Of a stretch of 10,455 bases of DNA, positions 1 through 5,661 are shown one piece after another. The notes under the pieces were generated by a model that saw nothing but the letters and a program-made list of their open reading frames with translations, was not told the DNA's origin and made no database searches. The DNA comes from Chitinophagaceae bacterium (GTDB taxonomy: Bacteria; Bacteroidota; Bacteroidia; Chitinophagales; Chitinophagaceae). The position numbers and the translations under genes were made by a program. The number at the start of each line of letters is the position of its first letter. Position 1 is the stretch's first letter. Location: assembly GCA_947442905.1 (NCBI GenBank), contig CANEWV010000029.1, positions 1-10,455 on the forward strand, written 5' to 3'.

Positions 1-1054
1 CACCACTTGTTACATTTTCTAACCAAGCCGTGTTTTGCAAATACCAATCGATTGTTGCAGCAAGTCCTTGTTCAAAAGTAACTGATGGATTCCAACCTAA
101 TTCTTTATTGAGTTTAGTAGCATCAATGGCGTAACGACGATCATGACCTGGACGGTCTTTTACATACGTAATAAGCCCTTCGCTCTCTCCTTTTGCACGT
201 CCTAATTTTTCATCCATTTGCGTGCAGAGTAATTTAACGAGGTCAATATTGGTCCACTCATTAAAGCCGCCAATATTATAGGTGTCGCCTTTTTTTCCTT
301 CATGAAAAATTAAATCAATAGCGCGTGCATGGTCTATCACATAGAGCCAATCACGGGTGTAGAGGCCATCGCCATATACCGGCAAAGCTTTTTTATTGAT
401 AATATTATGAATGAATAAAGGAATTAATTTTTCTGGAAAATGATTAGGACCATAATTGTTAGAACAATTAGAAACCACAATGGGTAAGTGATAGGTTTCG
501 CCGTAAGCTCTTACAAAATGATCACTCGCCGCTTTACTTGCAGAATACGGAGAGTTTGGATCGTAAGAGGTTGTTTCGGTAAACAAACCTTCTTTGCCTA
601 AACTACCATATACTTCATCGGTAGAAATATGGTAAAATAGGTGATCTCTTTTTGCATCCCAAGTACCATCATGTGCATTTTCGTAACTTAAATCCTGCTT
701 CCAAAAATCTTTGGCCGTATTTAATAAGTTTACGGTACCAATCACATTAGTGTACACAAAATCAAGTGGTGAAACAATAGATCGGTCTACATGTGACTCG
801 GCAGCCAAATGAATGACATCGGAAATATTATGCTGTTCAAAAATATTTTTTAACGCGGCTGCATCTAAGATATCCGCTTTTACAAAATGATAATTAGGGG
901 CGTTTTCGATGTCCTTTAAATTTTCAAGATTACCTGCGTAGGTTAGCGCATCCAAATTAAAAATTTGATACCCTGGATATTTGGTCACCATCAAACGAAC
1001 AACATGCGATCCAATAAATCCCGCACCGCCCGTAATTAAAATATTCTTTCCCAT
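1..1054 (-). CDS. rfbB: dTDP-glucose 4,6-dehydratase, 3' end cut by window edge
   Basis: Short-chain dehydrogenase/reductase family enzyme that converts dTDP-D-glucose to dTDP-4-keto-6-deoxyglucose, the second step of dTDP-L-rhamnose and related deoxysugar synthesis (cytosolic, NAD-dependent). I translated 351 codons from ATG (1054-1052) to the window edge with no stop. Visible motifs are the Rossmann glycine motif GGAGFIG (residues 9-15), HLAAESHVDRS (82-92), the active-site STDEVYG (144-150; T145, D146, E147) and YSASK (170-174; Y170 and K174). It ends at WLENVTSG, a stretch that normally lies close to the C-terminus in RmlB, so only a short tail should be missing. An insertion of roughly 15 residues before STDEVYG (about 121-138) is common in Bacteroidota RmlB. 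The gene is divergent from the COG4299 gene at 1155 and probably belongs to a polysaccharide cluster to the left. Family identity is very secure; the pathway end product cannot be told from here. Confidence 0.95.
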   Translation of the reverse strand, partial: MGKNILITGGAGFIGSHVVRLMVTKYPGYQIFNLDALTYAGNLENLKDIENAPNYHFVKADILDAAALKNIFEQHNISDVIHLAAESHVDRSIVSPLDFVYTNVIGTVNLLNTAKDFWKQDLSYENAHDGTWDAKRDHLFYHISTDEVYGSLGKEGLFTETTSYDPNSPYSASKAASDHFVRAYGETYHLPIVVSNCSNNYGPNHFPEKLIPLFIHNIINKKALPVYGDGLYTRDWLYVIDHARAIDLIFHEGKKGDTYNIGGFNEWTNIDLVKLLCTQMDEKLGRAKGESEGLITYVKDRPGHDRRYAIDATKLNKELGWNPSVTFEQGLAATIDWYLQNTAWLENVTSG

Positions 1055-1073
1055 AATACTTAATAATAATATG

Positions 1074-1087
1074 AGCCTATCTAGGCT
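1074..1087. repeat. Short inverted repeat in the divergent rfbB / COG4299 intergenic region
   Basis: Five-base arms AGCCT and AGGCT flank a four-base loop (ATCT), in the 100-base gap between rfbB and the gene at 1155. A further AGGCCT palindrome lies at 1094-1099. It could be an operator or a small hairpin in the rfbB leader, but the arms are short enough to arise by chance. I found no convincing TTTG-N19-TAnnTTTG promoter on either strand of this gap. Confidence 0.25.
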
Positions 1088-1154
1088 ACTTTTAGGCCTG
1101 CAAAATACATAAATCAGACCAACATTTGCTATCTTTCAAGCATAAACAATTGCT

Positions 1155-2306
1155 ATGCAACAACAACGCTACTATTCGTTAGACGTATTTAGAGGTGCCA
1201 CTGTTGCGCTCATGATACTCGTAAACAACCCTGGTAGCTGGGGAAACATCTATGGCCCCCTTAAACATGCCCCTTGGCATGGCGTAACCCCCACCGATTT
1301 AGTGTTCCCTTTTTTCCTGTTTGCGGTAGGCAATGCGATGGCTTTTGTGATGCCCAAATTTGAAGCCGGCACTAGCGCTGCTTTTTGGAAAAAAATGACC
1401 AAACGAACCCTACTCATTTTTGGCATTGGGCTCTTTTTAAATTGGAGCCCGTTTATTAAATGGGAAGATGGTGTACTCGTAGCTAAAAAATGGGAAAACA
1501 TACGCATCCTTGGGGTATTACAACGCATTGCGCTGAGTTACTTTTTTGCTTCTATCATAGTGTATTATGCCAAAACAAAAGGTGCGTTTGTATTAGGTGG
1601 CATTTTATTATTAGGCTACTGGTTTATTACCGCAGTTTTTGGAACCCCCGGTAACCCGTACAGCATGACAGGCTATTTTGGAACAGGTATTGACAAACTT
1701 ATTTTAGGCGAAAAACATATGTACCATGGTGAAGGCATCGCGTTTGATCCGGAAGGAATAACGAGTACCATCACCGGTATTGTTCAAGTGATTTTTGGAT
1801 TTTTAGTAGGTCAGTACATTCAGCAAAAAGGAAAATCTTTTGAAATGCTTGCCAACTTACTTATTAGTGGCGTGGTATTAATTGTGGCAGGATTATGTTG
1901 GGATATGGTATTCCCGATTAATAAAAAAATATGGACCAGCAGTTATGTTTTATACACGACAGGCCTCGCCATTGTAACCATTAGTGTGCTCATTTATTTA
2001 ATTGAATTCAAAGAAATAAAAGGTGCTTGGAGTAAATTTTTTGATGTGTTTGGAAAGAACCCACTCTTTATATTTTTCTTGTCGGGCTTTTTGCCAAGAG
2101 TGCTGTCACTACTGCGTTTCGAAGACCTCAGTTTAGAAGCAGGACACACCACCACGAGCGCACTACCTTGGTTTTGGAACCATATTTGCAAACCCATTTC
2201 CGAAGATTTACGCAACGGATCTTTGGTTTACGCTATTTGCATGATTGCATTTTATTGGAGCATTGTGTATGTACTCGATAAAAAGAAAATTTATATTAAG
2301 GTGTAA
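1155..2306 (+). CDS. COG4299 / HGSNAT-like (DUF5009) polytopic membrane protein, possible MurNAc/GlcNAc transporter or acyltransferase
   Basis: A 383-residue integral inner-membrane protein with about ten hydrophobic segments (roughly 10-25, 47-66, 84-97, 118-139, 143-162, 204-222, 234-252, 262-284, 300-319, 356-374). It opens with SLDVFRG (8-14), followed by a loop with H38, W41 and H42 and then TPTDLVFPFFLFAVG (45-59). These are signatures of the family holding human heparan-alpha-glucosaminide N-acetyltransferase, proteobacterial NagX and, as I recall, Tannerella MurT, a MurNAc importer. H38 sits where the acetyl-accepting histidine of HGSNAT is expected. RILGVLQRIALSY (117-129) is also conserved. 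Length is normal for the bacterial family. The start follows an AT-rich leader with no Shine-Dalgarno. It converges on the MurU/AmgK-like pair, which favours an amino-sugar salvage role, inferred from context. Whether it transports, acetylates or does both is not decidable from sequence. Confidence 0.85.
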   Translation: MQQQRYYSLDVFRGATVALMILVNNPGSWGNIYGPLKHAPWHGVTPTDLVFPFFLFAVGNAMAFVMPKFEAGTSAAFWKKMTKRTLLIFGIGLFLNWSPFIKWEDGVLVAKKWENIRILGVLQRIALSYFFASIIVYYAKTKGAFVLGGILLLGYWFITAVFGTPGNPYSMTGYFGTGIDKLILGEKHMYHGEGIAFDPEGITSTITGIVQVIFGFLVGQYIQQKGKSFEMLANLLISGVVLIVAGLCWDMVFPINKKIWTSSYVLYTTGLAIVTISVLIYLIEFKEIKGAWSKFFDVFGKNPLFIFFLSGFLPRVLSLLRFEDLSLEAGHTTTSALPWFWNHICKPISEDLRNGSLVYAICMIAFYWSIVYVLDKKKIYIKV

Positions 2307-2354
2307 GGAGATTTTTATTAAACCACAAATTGATTGCGCAAAAATTACCGCGCT

Positions 2355-3083
2355 TTATACAAACAGCCTAGCTGCTAATTCCAAATTTTCTTGCTTACCT
2401 ACATCGAGTAGTATTGCGCCGGTATGATCATACGCCAAAATATTTTGTGTGTCACAGAGGTCTAAATACACATCCACCATCGAAAATTTACCTGCTCTTT
2501 GCATGAGTGACAGTAGCCTTGTATCAATTACCTGAATACCGCTAAAAGCCTTTGTTTGCAGGTGCTCCGTATTACTATCGTTAAAATGACCGGGCTTATA
2601 CTCACCGGTGTTTTGATTTTTCCACCCGCACAATTTACCGGCTGCATCAAACAAGAAATACCTACTACTGTTTCTGATAGAAACAGCGAGCGTAGCGAGC
2701 GCACCAGATGAAGTGTGCTGCGCAATAAGTGCGTCTAAATCTAAATTGGTCAATATATCTGCATTGATAAGTAAAAACGAATTTTCATTTGCAAAATACC
2801 AAGCCGCTTTTTTTAAACCACCGCCGGTTTCTAATACAGCGTCCGTTTCGTCCGATATAGTTATGGTAGAACCCCACCCATTATTAGAGGTTACGGCATC
2901 TATAATTTGATCTGCATAATGATGCACATTAACGAGTACTTCGGTGATACCAATTTTTTGTAAATATTCGATATTTCGCTGCAGTAAAGACTTTCCATTC
3001 ACCAAGGCCAATGCCTTGGGATGCTTATCTGTAAAGGGTTTTAACCTTGTGCCGAGTCCTGCTGCCAATATCATTGCCTTCAT
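2355..3083 (-). CDS. murU: MurU-like nucleotidyltransferase (N-acetylmuramate 1-phosphate uridylyltransferase type)
   Basis: A 242-residue sugar-1-phosphate nucleotidyltransferase (GT-A-like fold), expected to use UTP and a sugar 1-phosphate to form a UDP-sugar and pyrophosphate in the cytosol. Visible motifs are the nucleotide-binding LAAGLGTRLKP (6-16), HPKAL (21-25), LETGGG (84-89), NAD (107-109, with D109 as metal ligand), FSGIQV (180-185) and LLDVG (225-229, with D227 as second metal ligand). The compact length and the LETGGG motif resemble Pseudomonas MurU of the AmgK-MurU peptidoglycan-recycling route more than the longer RmlA or GlmU enzymes. It lies 6 bases downstream of the AmgK-like kinase on the same strand, so they are almost certainly one operon and successive steps. 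The alternative is a mannose- or other hexose-1-phosphate transferase. Family certain, MurNAc specificity inferred. Confidence 0.85.
   Translation of the reverse strand: MKAMILAAGLGTRLKPFTDKHPKALALVNGKSLLQRNIEYLQKIGITEVLVNVHHYADQIIDAVTSNNGWGSTITISDETDAVLETGGGLKKAAWYFANENSFLLINADILTNLDLDALIAQHTSSGALATLAVSIRNSSRYFLFDAAGKLCGWKNQNTGEYKPGHFNDSNTEHLQTKAFSGIQVIDTRLLSLMQRAGKFSMVDVYLDLCDTQNILAYDHTGAILLDVGKQENLELAARLFV
2668..2686. repeat. Perfect 8-bp stem, 3-base loop inverted repeat inside murU, followed by a GCGAGCG-type direct repeat
   Basis: CTGTTTCT and AGAAACAG flank GAT with no mismatch. Immediately beside it AGCGAGCG occurs twice (2685-2692 and 2694-2701). The block encodes an ordinary-looking stretch (ALATLAVSIRN) of the MurU-like protein, so coding constraint or chance may explain it. 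No function is claimed. Confidence 0.4.
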
Positions 3084-3089
3084 AAAAAA

Positions 3090-4529
3090 TTATTTTACCC
3101 AGTTGGCTTTATTGGTATGAGACAATTGCGTTTTTACTTTGTATTTATTACGAAGGTGTCTAGCTGTTTGTTCTGCAGCATATACACTTCGGTGCTGTCC
3201 ACCTGTGCATCCAAAATTGATTTGTAAATTTTGAAACCCGCGTTTCAAATAATCCTCTACCGTAATATCAATTAAATCCCAAACACTATTTAAATACTCA
3301 TTCATTTTTGTACGCTGTTCTAAAAAGTCTTGAACAGGTTTATCGAGGCCCGATAGTTTTTTATAATCATCAAAGCGACCCGGATTTAAAATACCACGCA
3401 TGTCAAACATAAAGCCACCGCCATTTTCAGAATCATCTGTCGGAAATCCTCGTTTATAACTAAAACTATTTACAGAAACAATGAGTGGTGAAGATTCATT
3501 GGCCTGAGCTGGTTCAAAACGTGTAATCATTTCATCAGACATCACAATTTTTAACACCCTGTCAAACTCCGGCGTTACAATACCAACGCGTTTGTTTTCA
3601 ATAAAGAACTGAAGGTTGCGCATAGCAAGTGGAATGCTCGCTAAAAAGTGCGCCTTGCGTTCAAACAATCCTCTAAAACCATATGCACCCATTACTTGCA
3701 AGAGTCTTATTAATACATAGCCATTATACTGGCTCACAAAAGTAGTACGGTCTAAGGGCTCTTTTAATAAAATGTCTACTTGATCCATATAATAGTCAAG
3801 CAAATTGTCTTTCCACTGTTCACTCAATTCTGCTTTTGCTTGCCACAATAATGAAGCCACATCATATTGCAAAGCACCTTTCATACCACCCTGAAAATCT
3901 ATAAAGTGTACATCATTTTGATTGACAATAATATTTCTACTCTGAAAATCACGGAACATAAAATACTTATGTTGCGTATGGGTCAGATAGGTGCTTAATG
4001 CTTCAAAATCTTCAAGCATAGCCTGCTTATCGTAAGGAAGTTGAAGCGTATCTAAAAAATAATATTTGAAATAGAGTAAATCACTTAAAATAGCCTGCTT
4101 GCCAAACTCTTTTGCAGTGATACACCAATTGTAATCAAAGCCTTCGTCACCTTTAATTTGTATGCGTGCAAGTTGCGCTAAACTTTTTTGGAAAAGCGCG
4201 TATACATTTAGAGCGTGTCCTTCTTTTTCGATTTGATCGAGTAACGACTCAGTACCTAAATCTTCTTGAATATAAATAGTGTCATCGCTATTTACGGCTA
4301 ACACTTCCGGCACTGGAAGACCCGCTGCTTTAAAATGCTTACTAAAATGTATAAATGTTTGTGTCTCTTTTTGATGAAGGTTGTAGGTAGCGATATAGGT
4401 TTTGCTTCCTTCGTATATTCTGAAATAAATACGATCACTCCCACTTTGTGGTAATTTTTCTACCCTGGTAGCTGCAGTGCCGCTGATAGAGGTAAATAAA
4501 GTTTCTATTCCGTTAATCACCGACTCCAT
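3090..4529 (-). CDS. AmgK-like amino-sugar kinase fused to a RapZ C-terminal domain
   Basis: A 479-residue two-domain cytosolic protein. Residues about 1-315 form an aminoglycoside-phosphotransferase/AmgK-type kinase. The Brenner-like catalytic loop is MFRDFQSRNIIV (191-202, catalytic D194, N199) and the metal-binding motif is HFIDFQGG (208-215, D211), with the nucleotide-lobe strand IYIQEDLG near 85-92. AmgK phosphorylates MurNAc or GlcNAc at C1. Residues about 347-479 match the C-terminal domain of RapZ: VSVNSFSYKRGFP (351-363), FDMRGILNPGR (375-385), GLDKPVQDFL (394-403) and GCTGGQHRSV (440-449). In E. coli this domain binds glucosamine-6-phosphate and controls GlmS synthesis. The Walker-A N-terminal domain of RapZ is absent. 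The arrangement suggests a kinase sensed or gated by an amino-sugar phosphate (inference). It sits 6 bases upstream of murU and has its own promoter candidate. Domain calls are secure; substrate is inferred. Confidence 0.88.
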   Translation of the reverse strand: MESVINGIETLFTSISGTAATRVEKLPQSGSDRIYFRIYEGSKTYIATYNLHQKETQTFIHFSKHFKAAGLPVPEVLAVNSDDTIYIQEDLGTESLLDQIEKEGHALNVYALFQKSLAQLARIQIKGDEGFDYNWCITAKEFGKQAILSDLLYFKYYFLDTLQLPYDKQAMLEDFEALSTYLTHTQHKYFMFRDFQSRNIIVNQNDVHFIDFQGGMKGALQYDVASLLWQAKAELSEQWKDNLLDYYMDQVDILLKEPLDRTTFVSQYNGYVLIRLLQVMGAYGFRGLFERKAHFLASIPLAMRNLQFFIENKRVGIVTPEFDRVLKIVMSDEMITRFEPAQANESSPLIVSVNSFSYKRGFPTDDSENGGGFMFDMRGILNPGRFDDYKKLSGLDKPVQDFLEQRTKMNEYLNSVWDLIDITVEDYLKRGFQNLQINFGCTGGQHRSVYAAEQTARHLRNKYKVKTQLSHTNKANWVK

Positions 4530-4547
4530 AGGAAAATTGATTTACAA

Positions 4548-4578
4548 CGAAAATAGAACTTACTATGCAAACCCCAAA
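4548..4578 (-). promoter_or_regulatory. Candidate Bacteroidota promoter for the kinase-murU operon
   Basis: On the minus strand a TTTG (4578-4575) is separated by exactly 19 bases from TATTTTCG (4555-4548). This matches the Bacteroidota sigma-ABfr consensus TTTG-N19-TAnnTTTG with one mismatch in the -7 box. It lies wholly in the 54-base gap after the 2H gene, so transcription would start roughly a dozen bases before the kinase ATG at 4529. The two-gene operon can therefore be expressed independently of the 2H gene. Confidence 0.5.
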
Positions 4579-4583
4579 TTTGC

Positions 4584-5144
4584 TTATAAAGTTTGTAGCC
4601 CAAAAACGCTCACCTGTTTGCCCTTGTCTAGTGCATGCTCTTTGCGAATGAGTGTAACGGTGCTAAGTTCAAAAAATGGCTGCGCTACTTTATTTACATA
4701 CTGCGCAGCTAACTGTTCAAAAGCAGCGGGTGGTAGTGGCGAAGTGAGGGCAAGTAAAGGTTGCTGTATCAGTTTTGAAGGCATACATCCATAACTTTTT
4801 AAATACTGATCGAGCACTTGCAAACTTGCGGCTAGCTGTGCAAAAGGTTGTTGGTTGGCGATACGCATAAAAATGCGCCTAGAAGGCAGGGCTCCAAAAC
4901 CATCGATGGCCACCCTAAAACTTTTTTGCTGGCTAATAATACGGTGCATCCACTTGAGTAAAGTAGTTTCCATATGCTCAGTGGTATGAAACTGGGCTAG
5001 CTCAATAACCGGCTTATCGGTAAAACCAAGGGTGCGTGCCCAATTTGTAAAATGCGCATCGGGGTAGGCCACCAACTGATATACCCCAGTGGTGGTAAGT
5101 GTTTGACCTGTAAAAACAGTGCGTGCGCTCGTATGAATGTCCAT
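4584..5144 (-). CDS. Degenerate 2H-phosphoesterase (LigT / 2'-5' RNA ligase-like) protein, both HxT motifs lost
   Basis: A 186-residue soluble protein. It follows the layout of Bacteroidota 2'-5' RNA ligase-family proteins: an N-terminal strand, a first core strand with KPVIELAQF (44-52), a helix, FRVAIDGFGALPSRRIFMRI (76-95), a helix, a second core strand near QQPLLALTS (127-135), and a final strand VTLIRK (163-168). In active members those two strands read KPHITL and PHITIA. Here the first motif is V46-I-E48 and the second L130-L-A132, so both catalytic His/Thr pairs are absent. A nearby H53-T-T55 fits the HxT pattern but not the register. It may be a nucleotide- or RNA-binding pseudoenzyme (inference). 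It is divergent from umuDC across a 75-base region with shared operator-like repeats, suggesting co-regulation. Assignment rests on pattern reading only and is moderate; no signal peptide or membrane segment is seen. Confidence 0.6.
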   Translation of the reverse strand: MDIHTSARTVFTGQTLTTTGVYQLVAYPDAHFTNWARTLGFTDKPVIELAQFHTTEHMETTLLKWMHRIISQQKSFRVAIDGFGALPSRRIFMRIANQQPFAQLAASLQVLDQYLKSYGCMPSKLIQQPLLALTSPLPPAAFEQLAAQYVNKVAQPFFELSTVTLIRKEHALDKGKQVSVFGLQTL

Positions 5145-5153
5145 AACTTTTTT

Positions 5154-5201
5154 ATTTTAGTAACTATTTTAGCATAAATTTACTAAATATTTTAGCTAAA
5201 A
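5154..5201. promoter_or_regulatory. Operator-like array of five TTTAG half-sites between the 2H gene and umuD
   Basis: TTTAG occurs on the plus strand at 5156-5160, 5168-5172 and 5191-5195, and on the minus strand (read as CTAAA) at 5183-5187 and 5196-5200. The last pair forms a perfect 12-bp palindrome TTTTAGCTAAAA (5190-5201). TTTAGTAA (5156-5163) is also matched by TTACTAAA (5180-5187). Such dense symmetric half-sites in front of a polymerase V operon suggest binding of an SOS-type or other repressor to both divergent promoters. The binding protein is not identifiable here, and the surrounding AT-richness makes single half-sites weak evidence. Confidence 0.5.
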
Positions 5202-5205
5202 CAAA
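5175..5205 (-). promoter_or_regulatory. Candidate promoter for the 2H gene, possibly sharing its -7 box with umuD
   Basis: On the minus strand TTTG (5205-5202), 19 bases, then TAAATTTA (5182-5175) fits TTTG-N19-TAnnTTTG with only the last base off. The 19-base spacer contains most of the TTTTAGCTAAAA palindrome, so a bound protein would block the promoter. TAAATTTA is itself palindromic and could serve as the plus-strand -7 box for umuD, although only a weak -33 match (TTTA at 5151-5154) lies upstream on that strand. Confidence 0.45.
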
Positions 5206-5219
5206 ACTTTTTTATTGTT

Positions 5220-5654
5220 ATGGATAGTCAAGAATGGCAGGGGGCTGCCTATAAAGGCTCCAAAAAATACACCCAACAAGAGGTTACTACCGCCAATGCC
5301 ACTGGCTTTGGGGCCGCCACCGACGATTATATGGAAAGGGGCATTGACCTCAACGAGCAGCTCATTAAAAACAAGCCCGCTACCTTCTTTTTTAGAATGA
5401 ACAGTCACGCCATGACCGGTGCCGGCATTTACCCCGGCGATATTTTAATTGTAGATCGTAGCATTAGAGCCAGCAGCCAAAAAATTGTAGTGGCTATTTT
5501 AAATGGTGAACTTTTAATTCGGCGCTATACCGATACGGGTGTTAAAAAATTACTCTCTGCCGAAAATAAAAAATGCGCCGACATTGAAATTGATCCACTC
5601 GCCTCCTTTGCAGTATGGGGCGTGGTGATCTATTGTATTCACGCTACTTTATAA
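5220..5654 (+). CDS. umuD: UmuD-like polymerase V accessory subunit lacking the Ser/Lys catalytic dyad
   Basis: A 144-residue S24 (LexA/UmuD) family protein. E. coli UmuD cleaves itself after RecA activation, and UmuD' joins UmuC as polymerase V. Alignment by eye to E. coli UmuD is nearly gapless: TGFGAATDDY (28-37), GIDLNEQLI (41-49), ATFFFRMNSHAMTGAGI (54-70), GDILIVDRS (73-81), NGELLIRRY (95-103), WGVVIYCIHA (133-142). The catalytic serine motif GDSM reads SHAM, putting Ala64 at the serine position. The lysine of TVKKL is replaced by Arg101, and the scissile Cys-Gly is Thr28-Gly29. Autocleavage therefore looks unlikely, although fold and length are intact. Ser62 lies two residues away but in the glycine position. 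Stop and umuC start are 7 bases apart, so they form an operon. ATG 5220 was chosen because it leaves a normal-length N-terminal arm. Confidence 0.88.
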   Translation: MDSQEWQGAAYKGSKKYTQQEVTTANATGFGAATDDYMERGIDLNEQLIKNKPATFFFRMNSHAMTGAGIYPGDILIVDRSIRASSQKIVVAILNGELLIRRYTDTGVKKLLSAENKKCADIEIDPLASFAVWGVVIYCIHATL

Positions 5655-5661
5655 TATAGAC

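Noticed and set aside
1130..1137. TATCTTTC as -7 promoter box for the COG4299 gene
   Set aside because: One mismatch to TAnnTTTG, but no TTTG-like element at the required distance upstream.
2307..2354. Bidirectional terminator between the convergent COG4299 and murU genes
   Set aside because: Only a TTGCGCAA palindrome is present, with no loop-stem-T-run structure.
4477..4794. 105-codon plus-strand ORF antisense to the kinase/2H boundary
   Set aside because: It overlaps the ends of two well-supported minus-strand genes and shows no domain; a shadow frame.
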